The translations under genes and the position numbers were made by a program. The notes beneath the pieces are model-generated. The model did no database searches, was not told where the DNA came from, and saw only the letters and a list, made by a program, of their open reading frames with translations. 64,000 nt of DNA, taken from assembly GCF_002736205.1 (NCBI RefSeq), contig NZ_CP024091.1, positions 3,035,555 to 3,099,554 on the forward strand, in the 5' to 3' direction. This DNA is from Pedobacter ginsengisoli (lineage in GTDB: Bacteria; Bacteroidota; Bacteroidia; Sphingobacteriales; Sphingobacteriaceae). This document shows, in pieces, positions 26,013 through 35,419 of the stretch (within the stretch, counting starts at the first letter, position 1; every line of letters starts with the position of its first letter).

Positions 26013-27494
26013 ATGGCAAAAAATACTAACGACGAGCAATTTAAAAATGTAATATCACACGCTAAGGAATATGGTTTTGTATTCCAAAGCAGCGAAATAT
26101 ATGATGGACTAAGTGCTGTATATGATTACGGGCAGTTAGGCGCAGAATTAAAAAACAACATCAAAACTTATTGGTGGAAAGCCATGGTACAAATGCATGA
26201 AAATATTGTAGGCATTGATTCTGCAATATTTATGCATCCAAAAATATGGAAAGCAAGTGGTCACGTTGATGGATTTAACGATCCGATGATCGATAACAAA
26301 GATTCGAAAAAACGTTACCGTGCTGATCAGTTATTAGAAGACAAAATTGCACGTTACGAAAAAGACGGCAAAACAGATAAAGCTGCAAAGCTGCAAATTG
26401 ATATGGATGAGGCTTTAAAAGCCGAAAATCTGCAGGAATTAAAGGCATTAATTGAAGAGCATGGCATTGTATGCCCGGTAAGCGGCACCAAAAACTGGAC
26501 AGAGGTCCGCCAGTTTAACCTGATGTTTAGTACACAGTTTGGTGCTATGGCCGATGGTGCTGAGGAAATTTACTTACGCCCTGAAACTGCACAAGGTATT
26601 TTTGTAAACTTCCTTAATGTTCAAAAAACAGGAAGAATGAAAATTCCTTTTGGTATTGCACAAATAGGTAAAGCCTTTAGAAATGAAGTAATTGCCCGTC
26701 AGTTTATTATGCGCATGCGCGAGTTTGAACAAATGGAAATGCAATTCTTTGTTCGCCCGGGCGAAGACGAAAAATGGTTTGCTTACTGGAAAGAGGCACG
26801 TTTAAAATGGCATTTAGCTTTGGGTACTTCTGCTGAGAAATACAGATACCATGACCATGTTAAACTTGCTCATTATGCAAACGCTGCTACTGATATTGAA
26901 TTTGAATTCCCTTTTGGGTTTAAAGAGGTAGAGGGTATCCATAGCCGTACAGATTTTGATCTTTCTCAGCATCAGGAATACTCTGGCAAGAAAATGCAAT
27001 ATTTCGATAATGATCTTAATGAAGAAGGAAAACCATATGGCAACTATGTACCTTATGTAATTGAAACTTCTATCGGTTTAGATCGTATGTTCTTGTTAAC
27101 CATGATCAATGCTTTTGAAGAGGAGGATTTGAGCGAAGGTGAAAAACAAGACAGCAGAACTTTATTACGCTTGCATCCATGCCTTGCTCCTGTTAAGGTT
27201 GCCATATTCCCGCTTACCAAAAAAGATGGTTTACCGGAAAAAGCCAGAGAAATTATGAACAGCTTGAAACTGGATTTCAACTGTGTATATGAAGAAAAAG
27301 ATGCTATCGGTAAACGTTACCGCAGGCAAGATGCTATTGGTACTCCTTTCTGCTTAACAATTGACCACCAAACGTTGGAAGATGATACGGTAACTATCCG
27401 CCATCGTGACACTATGGAGCAGCAACGTATTGATATTAAAGATCTTCAATCGTTAATTGAAAGCAAAACAAGCTGGAAAAACTTGTTGAGATAG
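26013..27494 (+). CDS. glyS: Glycine-tRNA ligase (homodimeric type)
   Basis: The 493-residue class II synthetase charges tRNA-Gly. Motifs include GFVFQSSEIYDGLSAVYDYGQLG at the N-terminus, LRPETAQGIFVNF and IPFGIAQIGKAFRNE (motif 2 region), RMREFEQMEMQFF, and IGLDRMFLLTM (motif 3), followed by an anticodon-binding domain (LAPVKVAIFPLTKKDGLP). The single-chain length is that of the alpha-2 type and not the E. coli alpha2-beta2 type. The gene is monocistronic, with a promoter-like element on one side and a hairpin terminator on the other. The name glyQS would also be used. Confidence 0.96.
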   Translation: MAKNTNDEQFKNVISHAKEYGFVFQSSEIYDGLSAVYDYGQLGAELKNNIKTYWWKAMVQMHENIVGIDSAIFMHPKIWKASGHVDGFNDPMIDNKDSKKRYRADQLLEDKIARYEKDGKTDKAAKLQIDMDEALKAENLQELKALIEEHGIVCPVSGTKNWTEVRQFNLMFSTQFGAMADGAEEIYLRPETAQGIFVNFLNVQKTGRMKIPFGIAQIGKAFRNEVIARQFIMRMREFEQMEMQFFVRPGEDEKWFAYWKEARLKWHLALGTSAEKYRYHDHVKLAHYANAATDIEFEFPFGFKEVEGIHSRTDFDLSQHQEYSGKKMQYFDNDLNEEGKPYGNYVPYVIETSIGLDRMFLLTMINAFEEEDLSEGEKQDSRTLLRLHPCLAPVKVAIFPLTKKDGLPEKAREIMNSLKLDFNCVYEEKDAIGKRYRRQDAIGTPFCLTIDHQTLEDDTVTIRHRDTMEQQRIDIKDLQSLIESKTSWKNLLR

Positions 27495-27511
27495 TATTTA
27501 TAAATAATTTT

Positions 27512-27544
27512 AAAAGGCTGCATCATGATATTTTGCAGCCTTTT
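27512..27544. terminator. Bidirectional terminator between glyS and the phosphoesterase gene
   Basis: A perfect 11-bp stem (AAAAGGCTGCA and TGCAGCCTTTT) with an 11-base loop lies 18 bases after the glyS stop and 34 bases from the stop of the convergent phosphoesterase gene. A and T tracts on both sides let it serve both. Confidence 0.8.
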
Positions 27545-27577
27545 ATATGCTATTTTATTTCTACGCGTTGCGATTTT

Positions 27578-29956
27578 CTAAATATTTGAAATTGCAAATA
27601 CATTACCAGCAAAATCTCCTACGTAAACTGTATTGTCAACCACAGATAAATCTGCAAATACCGGAGCTCCCAGATTAATTTTTCTTATGATATTTCCAGA
27701 ATTTTCATCTAAAACATAAAGGAAACCATCAGACGCTCCGAACAAGAGTTTATTTTTATATCTGATAACCGAACATTCAACAGTAGCTGACTCAGGGCCA
27801 GCATATGGAGCTGAATAAACAAGGGCATTATCGGTAGTTCTATTCCATGCTTGTTTTAATGTATTTATATCGTATGCAACAACACCATGTTTAGCTGTTG
27901 GCATGACAATGTATTTATCGGTTACCAAAGGAGTTGCCATTACTTTAAATTCATAATCGGCATCAATTTTCTGTAGTGTTTTCCCGGTTTTAGGATCTAT
28001 CACAAAAATGGAGTTCAGTCCGGTAATGTATAACTTATCATTTATATACTTACCTGTACTGCTTCTAAAACGCAAGCCTTCATCGCTTCTTTTCCAAAGC
28101 AATTTACCGGTCTTTTTATCGTGTCCGAACAGGCTTTGCCAGTTACTTCCGGTAATTATTACATCGCCGGCAATTGTCATCTTTTCTGGAGTACCTTCTC
28201 CGCCGCGCCATTCTTTATTTACCCAGATAGTTTTACCAGTTTTCACGTCAAGTGCCTGAAAATAGCCTTCGGCACCGGTATAATAAATACCGTTCTCGGC
28301 TACTCCGGCAGAGATGTAGCCCGGCAAACTTTTCATGCCCAGATTTTTCTTCCAAAACAGTTGGCCAGATGAGGCTTTTAATGCATAAGTAAAACCTTCC
28401 ATATCTGTACATAAAATTAAGCCCCCATCGTAAGCCATTTCATGCTTTATGGAATTATGGGTTTTATAACGCCACAAAATCTTTCCACTCTGCGGATCAA
28501 GCGCCGTAATTCCGCAGTTAATGTTGTTGCCATCATCTATAGTTGCGGCAAATAATCGTCCTTGTGCAAACAGAGGCGCAGTTTTCCAAATATTTCCTTT
28601 TATGTTACTTACCCATTTTAACGCGGTTTTTGCAACATCAGCAGCAATTGTAAAGGCTTGCTTCTGTATGTGATGCTCACCATCGGCAAAGGTAACTTCA
28701 GTTTGAATAGTTAAAGATTTTCCTTTTTCGAGCTTAGCCACCGGTATTTCTCCTCCCCAATTCCAATCGGTATTTGCAGTTAAGGTTGTTTCAGCAACCT
28801 TATTCCCTTTAGTGTTATAAATTATGCTCTTAACACTTTTTACTGTGGTTTCACTATCGTAAACATTGGCATTTATAATTAGTGCACCATTTTTCACTTT
28901 TACCATATCAGTTCCCGATGGTGTATTTACAACCAGGTGCTTATGTAAATAAGTGTAATGTGGTTTTACTTCCTTTACACCATTTTTATCAATTTCTATA
29001 GATAAAAATTGTCCGGCCGAATTATCTATACCACCTTTATCAGGTGGTGCAGTTGATATGTAATGAATACCGGTGTTTTCGCTTTTCCTTACAAAATTAT
29101 TATGCCAATGGCCATAAACCCATGCTTTTAAATTGTTATCATTTAAATTGATAGAATCATTTTTACCTTTTAAAATGAATTGATCGTTATAAGTAAGGAG
29201 ATCGTGATTAAAGATAATTACAGGTTTGTTTTTATCAACAGCAGCAAGATCATTTCTCATCCAGCTGATCACTTCATCAACCGTGTAAGATGGCTGAAAA
29301 TCGCCAGACCTCATTGGGGTTATAATAAAATGTGCAGGTCCTGCATCAAAGGAATAATATACGGGGCCAAACAGATTTTCGAACAGCTCCTCGCCATATG
29401 CTCCTTTAACAAGATCATGGTTACCAATACAATAAAATATTTGCTTACCCATGGTTTCGGACGTGATTTGATTTGCATGAAAATTCAGGCCTTTTTCATA
29501 ACAGATATCACCGGTATGCACAATAAAGCTAATGCCTTGCTTTTTGGCATAGTCCTTTACATTCACAATCCAGTCGTTATACTTATCCGTTTCGGTATCG
29601 GTAATCTGAAGCATTTTTACCGATGCCCCCGCACTTGTAGGATCTTCTATAATACCGAAATTATAGGCTTTAATTGTTGCTTCCGCTTTGATGTAATGCT
29701 TATCAGTAAGCTTGTATCCTGAAGGAAGGGTGATGAATATAAATCTTGTTTTTGAATTTCCCGGCAAGCTATAGTTACCATCCTTATCTGTACGGGTTAC
29801 GTTTTGCCCGTCAGATACGGCAACACCTGGCATGCCCTGTTCAGTTGACTCGGCAAGTTTGTTTTTATTCTTATCCAGAAAAACTTTACCCCTAAACTGG
29901 GCATTTGCTGCTCCTATAAAGGATAAGTAAAAAAATAAAAGAGTTAATAATCTCAT
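27578..29956 (-). CDS. Secreted calcineurin-like phosphoesterase fused to a PQQ-type beta-propeller
   Basis: The 792-residue protein has a signal peptide (cut near ANAQ, residue 19) and a prealbumin-like N-terminal domain (about 20-85). The metallophosphoesterase domain (about 113-300) has motifs TDTETDKYNDW, HTGDICYE, CIGNHDLVKG, FNHD and YGHWHN. A C-terminal phosphoesterase-associated domain follows (about 320-450). From about 455 onward there is a BamB/PQQ-like propeller with repeated ALDPQSGKILWRY, ALDVKTGKTIWVN, GHDKKTGKLLWKR and VLDENSGNIIRKI units. The first metal motif has Glu where His is more usual. It lies downstream of a SusCD pair, so it probably acts on that pair's substrate in the periplasm or outside. 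The substrate is unknown. Confidence 0.85.
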   Translation of the reverse strand: MRLLTLLFFYLSFIGAANAQFRGKVFLDKNKNKLAESTEQGMPGVAVSDGQNVTRTDKDGNYSLPGNSKTRFIFITLPSGYKLTDKHYIKAEATIKAYNFGIIEDPTSAGASVKMLQITDTETDKYNDWIVNVKDYAKKQGISFIVHTGDICYEKGLNFHANQITSETMGKQIFYCIGNHDLVKGAYGEELFENLFGPVYYSFDAGPAHFIITPMRSGDFQPSYTVDEVISWMRNDLAAVDKNKPVIIFNHDLLTYNDQFILKGKNDSINLNDNNLKAWVYGHWHNNFVRKSENTGIHYISTAPPDKGGIDNSAGQFLSIEIDKNGVKEVKPHYTYLHKHLVVNTPSGTDMVKVKNGALIINANVYDSETTVKSVKSIIYNTKGNKVAETTLTANTDWNWGGEIPVAKLEKGKSLTIQTEVTFADGEHHIQKQAFTIAADVAKTALKWVSNIKGNIWKTAPLFAQGRLFAATIDDGNNINCGITALDPQSGKILWRYKTHNSIKHEMAYDGGLILCTDMEGFTYALKASSGQLFWKKNLGMKSLPGYISAGVAENGIYYTGAEGYFQALDVKTGKTIWVNKEWRGGEGTPEKMTIAGDVIITGSNWQSLFGHDKKTGKLLWKRSDEGLRFRSSTGKYINDKLYITGLNSIFVIDPKTGKTLQKIDADYEFKVMATPLVTDKYIVMPTAKHGVVAYDINTLKQAWNRTTDNALVYSAPYAGPESATVECSVIRYKNKLLFGASDGFLYVLDENSGNIIRKINLGAPVFADLSVVDNTVYVGDFAGNVFAISNI

Positions 29957-29979
29957 GTTTTCGTTTTGTGTGTAAATTT

Positions 29980-30008
29980 AAAAAGCAGCAGGCGGTTAAA
30001 CCTGCTGC
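29980..30008 (-). terminator. Hairpin/terminator between susD and the phosphoesterase gene
   Basis: On the minus strand an 8-bp GC-rich stem (GCAGCAGG and CCTGCTGC, 8-base loop) is followed by TTTTTAAATTT. It lies 26 bases after the susD stop and 24 bases before the phosphoesterase ATG. It should cut or lower transcription into the phosphoesterase gene unless antiterminated. Confidence 0.65.
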
Positions 30009-30034
30009 CGGAGAGAGCTATGATTTTAATATCA

Positions 30035-31834
30035 TTACCAGCCGAATACTTGTTTTAAGGCCGGGTTAACTACTGTTTCACTTATAGGGATTGGTCTGTA
30101 ATAGTATTTTGGTTCCATAAATACCCTTGGCTGATCTCTATCGCGTGTAAACGCGACAAAGCCCGAAGTGCCATTTGTAAGATAAAAGTTCTGATCCTTG
30201 CCGTCTTTATCTTTCAGATAATATTTAGACAAGCCCTTTCTAACATCTTCAGGAAGGTTTGCTATTAAAGATTCATCGTTGGGAGAGGGAAGGATAGCAA
30301 TATCAACAATGCCATCGCCAGTTACATCCATTGCACCAAGTGCAGGAACATACATACCTTGCTGGCTGTCCTGTAAAACCTTACCTACTTTCCAGCGCAT
30401 AATATCATCATATCTCAATCCTTCGCATGCCATCTCTACCCTTCTTTCTCTACGAATCTCCAGCAGCACTGCTTTATTAGAGGCTGTTGCATTGGGATAA
30501 GTAGCAGCCAACACAGGATCTAATGCCACACCTATGCTCATTGCAGGCATTTGCACTCTGGCTCTAAGCTTATTAACTGTTTGGTCCAGATCAGCCTGGG
30601 TAATTGTTCCGGATTCTGCTTTTGCTTCGGCATTAATTAACAACACCTCAGCATACCTGAATATAGGAAGGTCGGTATAGTTCATTACCCAACCTTGCAT
30701 TAATTCGGCAGAACGAGGATAAAACTTAATTTGGTTATAACCTCCAAGAGTTGGCTTTATTCTGTAAGGTGCTGATGCATTATTTGGGCCTCTGAATGCC
30801 GGGTTAATAATAGTTTCCATCATACGCGGATCACGACCTGCAAATACTTCTGTATAGAGCTTTGTATTATAGCCCGGGGTTGAAGTAAACGGTGTACCGT
30901 CGGTTTTCAGATAAGTATCGGCCAGATTTTTACTAAGCGACCAGGTATAATCTAATACGGTATGGGTGTTGTTACCAACTCCCAGTTCCTTTCCGTAATC
31001 AGCCCACATGATCATTTCTTTATTTCCGGCTAAATTCCCGCTTGAAAATAAAGCACGATAGTCTTCGCCAGATTTTCCGGTATTGTAAATTACAAAACCC
31101 CCATCTTTTATAATCTGGGCTGTAGCAGAAATGGCTACATCAAGGAAGCGTTGATAATCGTTGGTCAAGGCTATTTCATCATGGTATTTTCTAAAAGTAC
31201 CTTCGTGAAGTGCAAAGCGGGCTAACAATGTAAGCGCTGCCCATTTTGTAACGCGTGTATTGGTTCCATCTGCTTTGATATTGGTCGCAGCATAAGTAAG
31301 GTCGTTTAAAACCGAATCGGCAACCATTGCTCTTGGATCCTGACCTTTGTACAAATCTCCATCTTCGGAGGTTAGTACTTTATTGTACCAGGGCACATTA
31401 TGATACTTTTTAATCTTGTTAAAATAATAAAGGCCTCTAAAAAAGCGGGCTATACCAACATAATGTTTAATTAGCGTTGCATCGCCTTTTACCTGACCAA
31501 TATGATCAAGCATATAGTTAATACGACGCAGATTACCCCAGTCGTTTTTGTCCCATCCACCAGCATTGGCAGACGACAACCCACCTCTAACCAATACATC
31601 AACTTCGCCACTGGCGTTATAGTTGGCTATATTGTCAGAGTTAATATCGTCGTAAGAAGGCGATAATTGTGCGTAAAACCCATTACTATAAGTTTCAAGA
31701 TCAGCTGCAGATTGAAAGAAAACGGGATCAGTAATTTGCGTTTGAGGGTTTCTTTGCAAAAACTCTTTTTTACAAGCAGTCATTGCAACAGTTATAATTC
31801 CTAGTATAAGGATATAATTTATTTTTAGTTTCAT
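30035..31834 (-). CDS. SusD/RagB-family nutrient-binding outer-membrane lipoprotein
   Basis: This 599-residue precursor has lipobox VAMTAC (Cys21) followed by KK. SusD features are RNPQTQITDPVFFQSAADLETYSNGFY at the N-terminus, KHYVGIARFFRGLYYFNKIKKYHNVPWYNK, and the C-terminal RagB domain (PIFRYAEVLLINAEAKAESG, LEIRRERRVEMACEGLRYDDIMRWK). It is longer than the typical 500 residues. The additional length lies mainly in the C-terminal third, around VLQDSQQGMYVPALGAMD and the DGDGIVDIAI-like stretch. It sits 17 bases downstream of its susC. Confidence 0.93.
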   Translation of the reverse strand: MKLKINYILILGIITVAMTACKKEFLQRNPQTQITDPVFFQSAADLETYSNGFYAQLSPSYDDINSDNIANYNASGEVDVLVRGGLSSANAGGWDKNDWGNLRRINYMLDHIGQVKGDATLIKHYVGIARFFRGLYYFNKIKKYHNVPWYNKVLTSEDGDLYKGQDPRAMVADSVLNDLTYAATNIKADGTNTRVTKWAALTLLARFALHEGTFRKYHDEIALTNDYQRFLDVAISATAQIIKDGGFVIYNTGKSGEDYRALFSSGNLAGNKEMIMWADYGKELGVGNNTHTVLDYTWSLSKNLADTYLKTDGTPFTSTPGYNTKLYTEVFAGRDPRMMETIINPAFRGPNNASAPYRIKPTLGGYNQIKFYPRSAELMQGWVMNYTDLPIFRYAEVLLINAEAKAESGTITQADLDQTVNKLRARVQMPAMSIGVALDPVLAATYPNATASNKAVLLEIRRERRVEMACEGLRYDDIMRWKVGKVLQDSQQGMYVPALGAMDVTGDGIVDIAILPSPNDESLIANLPEDVRKGLSKYYLKDKDGKDQNFYLTNGTSGFVAFTRDRDQPRVFMEPKYYYRPIPISETVVNPALKQVFGW

Positions 31835-31851
31835 GATACTTCCTACTTGAG

Positions 31852-34800
31852 TTAAAAATTAAAGTTTAAACCAAAAGAAAAGGTTTTCTGGAATGGATAT
31901 ACTGTTCCATCCAGTCCTTCAGGGTCCAGATTCGCTTTGATATGCGAAACACCAAACACGTTTTCTGCACTAAAATAAAAGCGTACTTTATCAACCTTCA
32001 TTTTGTTGGTAAGCGATTTCGGCAAGGTGTAACCTACAGTAAGATTCTTTAAGCGCAGATATGATGCATCCTGAAGATATTTTGTTTGAGGGTTACCAAG
32101 TTCAGTTGCATCTTCTGCGATGTAAGCTTTAACTCTTGGAAAATAAGCTTCTGGTGTTTCTGGTGTCCAATGGTCAAGGTTATGAACCTGAACATTTGTC
32201 CATGGTTGTGCATATACTCCCCAGAAATAATGGTTACCAGCATTAGGGTACCAATCTCTTTTACCTACACCTTGAAAAAACAGACGTACATCAAAGCCTT
32301 TCCAGCCTGCATTAAGATCTGCTCCATAATAATAACGAGCTCTGTTATTGCCTATAATTTTCTGATCACCATGATCGGCTAAGGTATTTTTACCTTTGTC
32401 TACTTTACCATCGCCATTAATATCTCTGAACTTTAAGTCGCCAACGTCAAATTTATAACCAGTATCATCAGCTCCAACAGCAGTCTGGTCAGCATGACTT
32501 GCAAGCTCTTCTTTATTTTGGAAGAAACCTTCAGTTTCAAGACCCCAGATTTCGCCTATTTCCTGACCAACATAGTAGTCAGACAATAGTCCGTTAGGAT
32601 TATCGTACTTGGTAATATATGATCTGCTATCTGCAACACTTAATTTCAGTCCGTAATAAAACTGACTATTGTCAACTGCAAAGCTATCATTCCATCCAAT
32701 TCTGAATTCCCAACCTTTAGTTTTTAAATTGGCTGCATTTATACTTGGCTCTTTTACCCCAAACGGGCCAGGAAGTGTTTTACCTTTAGTAAGCATTCCT
32801 TTTGTATACCTTGTATAAGCATCAAAATTTAGCTCTAAACGGTTTTTAAAGAAGCCTAAGTCTCCTCCAAAATTGATGGTAGATACCTTTTCCCATGTTA
32901 AGCTAGGTGCTACTGCCCCTGGAGGGTTTACCCCCACAGGTCTTTTTCCATCCAGAATCTGACCGATCTGTCCAGAGCCCATTCCAGGAATATAAGAGTA
33001 AGCACTTACATCCTGATTACCCAAAGCACCATAAGAGGCACGTAGTTTAAACAATTCAAGGCCTATACTTTCGCTTATTGGCTTAAAGAAGTTTTCTCTG
33101 TTAACTACCCATGCAGCAGAAGCAGAGGGGAAGAAACCCCATCTGTCGTTTGTAGGGAAGCGCGATGTACCATCATAACGGCCATTTAGTTCAAGAATAT
33201 ACTTATCGTCATAGATATAGTTTAATCTGTAAAACCAACCTCTTACTGCCCAGTCGGTAATTGACTCACCTCCCGTCAAATCGCCAGTTGCCAGTGCTAT
33301 TGAAGGTAATGTATTACTTATAAGCCCTTTACGATTTACCCAGTTGGTATTTTCATATCTATATTCCTGATTGAAACCAGCTAATACCTGCAAATAATGC
33401 TTATCAGCAAACGTTTTATGGAAATCAGTATAAACATTATAAATGTTATGTCTTACTGATCCATTATCATTCTGAGCCCAAGTAGGGTTAGCTCCAGTAT
33501 ACCCTATTGCTGAATTTGGCCCATTTTTATATGGAACAGGGATATCATAAGATCTTCCCTCTGAATTTATTTTTCTGAATGTTGCATCAGCCTTTACGTC
33601 CCATATCCCGTTAATAATACCTGCGGTTGCATTGAAAGTAGTTTGGAAATTATTAATTCTTGATAAATTTCGGCCACCACTTTGAAGTCTGCCAAGAGTT
33701 GATGCTCCTGTAGAAGTCCAGCTTCCATCAGGATTTTTTGGCACATCTAAAGAGCTTTGTCTATTAATGTTGTGAAAAAGATCCCATCCATATAATACTG
33801 AGGCATCATAGGTATTAGACATAAATGAGGTATTGTTCCCAACATTCAACCATTTTCTAATCTGGTAATCCGCTTTCGCTCTAAGGTTATATCGATCCAT
33901 GATATCGTTGCCGTAGCGCAACATCCCATCATTTCTAAAATAATCTGCAGACAAGTAATAGCTCAATTTGTCATCGCGCTTGGCTATACTCATATTTGCA
34001 TTGTAAGTAGGGGCATTTTTGTTATAAACCTCATCAAGCCAATTTGTTGAACCATAATACATCCATGAGTTAGGATCATTTGGCGAGACAATTACTGAAG
34101 GCAAGGAAGGATCTTCAGATCTTTTCTTTGCATATTCCCTAATATTATCAGGATATAAGTTATACAACGGATAGGCTGCATCGTGCTTATACTCCATAAC
34201 TAAAAGCGGATCGGTAACAACCTCTGGTACTTTACCTAACGTTCTAACTGCATAATAAGCATTGGCCGCTACTTTAAGTTCATTACTTTTAGCACGTTTA
34301 GTAGTGATCAGGATTACTCCAAATGCACCTCTGGCGCCATAAATAGCAGCTGATGCCGCGTCCTTTAGTGCCGAAACACTTTCAATATCATTAGGGTTTA
34401 ATGCCAATAACTCGTTAGCAGTAAAAGGTACGTTATCAACAAGAATATAAGGAGAGCCTCCATTAATTGATGTAAATCCTCTGATATTAAAGGAAGGAGC
34501 AGAATTTATTTGTCCGCTTGTTATGTTTACGTTTAAGTTTGGAATTAAACCCTGTAAACCTGCACCTATACTTGAAAGCGGTCTGTTCTCTAACTCTTTA
34601 CTCGTTATACCATCTACCGCACCACTTAAATTTATTTTTTTCTGAGTGCCATATCCCACAACAACAACTTCGTTCAGGATCTTTTGATCATCCTTTAAAA
34701 CAATATTTATTTGTGCTTGCGTACCGGTTACAACTTCCTGGGTAGTTAAACCCATGTAAGAAAACACTAAAATGTCTGCAGATGAAGCTACGTTAATTTC

Positions 34801-35289
34801 GAAAGCTCCATTAACATCAGTAGTCACAGAAGTGGTTGTTCCTTTAATTTGTACAGTTACCCCTGGCAACGGCATACCCTTTTCATCTGTAACTTTTCCT
34901 TTTATTAATTGCTTTTCACCCGATAACTCATTTCTTTTCCTGAAGATCACAATATTCTGATCTATCTCTCTGTAGGAAAAGGGAGTTTGATCTAACAGAC
35001 GCATCAAAACCTCGGTTACTGGTTCATTTGATATATCCATTACAATTCCTTTAACCTTTCTTAATTCATTGTTGTTATAAGAAAAGTCTAACTTGCTTGT
35101 TTTGCTGATCTTTTCAATTGCTTTCTCTAATGATTCGCCTTTAAGGTTTAGGGTTACCTTAACATCTTTAAGATTTTGGCTAAAAACTGTCTCTGCTAAA
35201 AGAGTACCGGCAGAAGTAAGTAAAGAAGCAAACACTATTAATCCTACCTTCATTATCTTAAGAATTAGTGTAGTAATGTTTTTTTTCAT
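31852..35289 (-). CDS. SusC/RagA-family TonB-dependent transducer with STN domain
   Basis: Starting at the ATG ending at 35289, the protein has 1145 residues. After the signal peptide an STN domain (about 40-105; VTLNLKGESLEKAIEKISK) is followed by a carboxypeptidase-regulatory-like domain (GKVTDEKGMPLPGVTVQIKG). The SusC box VVVGYGTQKKINLSGAV comes next, then the plug (NRPLSSIGAGLQGLIPNLN; ALKDAASAAIYGARGAFGVI) and the barrel ending in TFSFGLNFNF. As with the first locus, the STN domain fits signalling to FecR. A longer start 11 codons upstream is possible but does not improve the signal peptide. Confidence 0.94.
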   Translation of the reverse strand: MKKNITTLILKIMKVGLIVFASLLTSAGTLLAETVFSQNLKDVKVTLNLKGESLEKAIEKISKTSKLDFSYNNNELRKVKGIVMDISNEPVTEVLMRLLDQTPFSYREIDQNIVIFRKRNELSGEKQLIKGKVTDEKGMPLPGVTVQIKGTTTSVTTDVNGAFEINVASSADILVFSYMGLTTQEVVTGTQAQINIVLKDDQKILNEVVVVGYGTQKKINLSGAVDGITSKELENRPLSSIGAGLQGLIPNLNVNITSGQINSAPSFNIRGFTSINGGSPYILVDNVPFTANELLALNPNDIESVSALKDAASAAIYGARGAFGVILITTKRAKSNELKVAANAYYAVRTLGKVPEVVTDPLLVMEYKHDAAYPLYNLYPDNIREYAKKRSEDPSLPSVIVSPNDPNSWMYYGSTNWLDEVYNKNAPTYNANMSIAKRDDKLSYYLSADYFRNDGMLRYGNDIMDRYNLRAKADYQIRKWLNVGNNTSFMSNTYDASVLYGWDLFHNINRQSSLDVPKNPDGSWTSTGASTLGRLQSGGRNLSRINNFQTTFNATAGIINGIWDVKADATFRKINSEGRSYDIPVPYKNGPNSAIGYTGANPTWAQNDNGSVRHNIYNVYTDFHKTFADKHYLQVLAGFNQEYRYENTNWVNRKGLISNTLPSIALATGDLTGGESITDWAVRGWFYRLNYIYDDKYILELNGRYDGTSRFPTNDRWGFFPSASAAWVVNRENFFKPISESIGLELFKLRASYGALGNQDVSAYSYIPGMGSGQIGQILDGKRPVGVNPPGAVAPSLTWEKVSTINFGGDLGFFKNRLELNFDAYTRYTKGMLTKGKTLPGPFGVKEPSINAANLKTKGWEFRIGWNDSFAVDNSQFYYGLKLSVADSRSYITKYDNPNGLLSDYYVGQEIGEIWGLETEGFFQNKEELASHADQTAVGADDTGYKFDVGDLKFRDINGDGKVDKGKNTLADHGDQKIIGNNRARYYYGADLNAGWKGFDVRLFFQGVGKRDWYPNAGNHYFWGVYAQPWTNVQVHNLDHWTPETPEAYFPRVKAYIAEDATELGNPQTKYLQDASYLRLKNLTVGYTLPKSLTNKMKVDKVRFYFSAENVFGVSHIKANLDPEGLDGTVYPFQKTFSFGLNFNF

Positions 35290-35375
35290 ATTTTTAATCG
35301 TTTTATAGTTAAAATGAAACACAAAACAGCCATACGGAAGATTTTTCGACGAACTACCCGCATGCTGTACATTCA

Positions 35376-35414
35376 GATCAGTATCTGCTCCAACAGGTAC
35401 TGATCATTTTTTTT
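35376..35414. other. Hairpin with plus-strand T tract between fecR and susC (locus 2)
   Basis: GATCAGTA (35376-35383) pairs with TACTGATC (35398-35405), with an inner CTG/CAG pairing, and eight T follow at 35407-35414 on the plus strand. It lies 5 bases after the fecR stop. It reads as a terminator for antisense transcription, or as a hairpin in the sense mRNA, and occupies the same place as the element at 7479-7512. Confidence 0.55.
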
Positions 35415-35419
35415 CTCGT

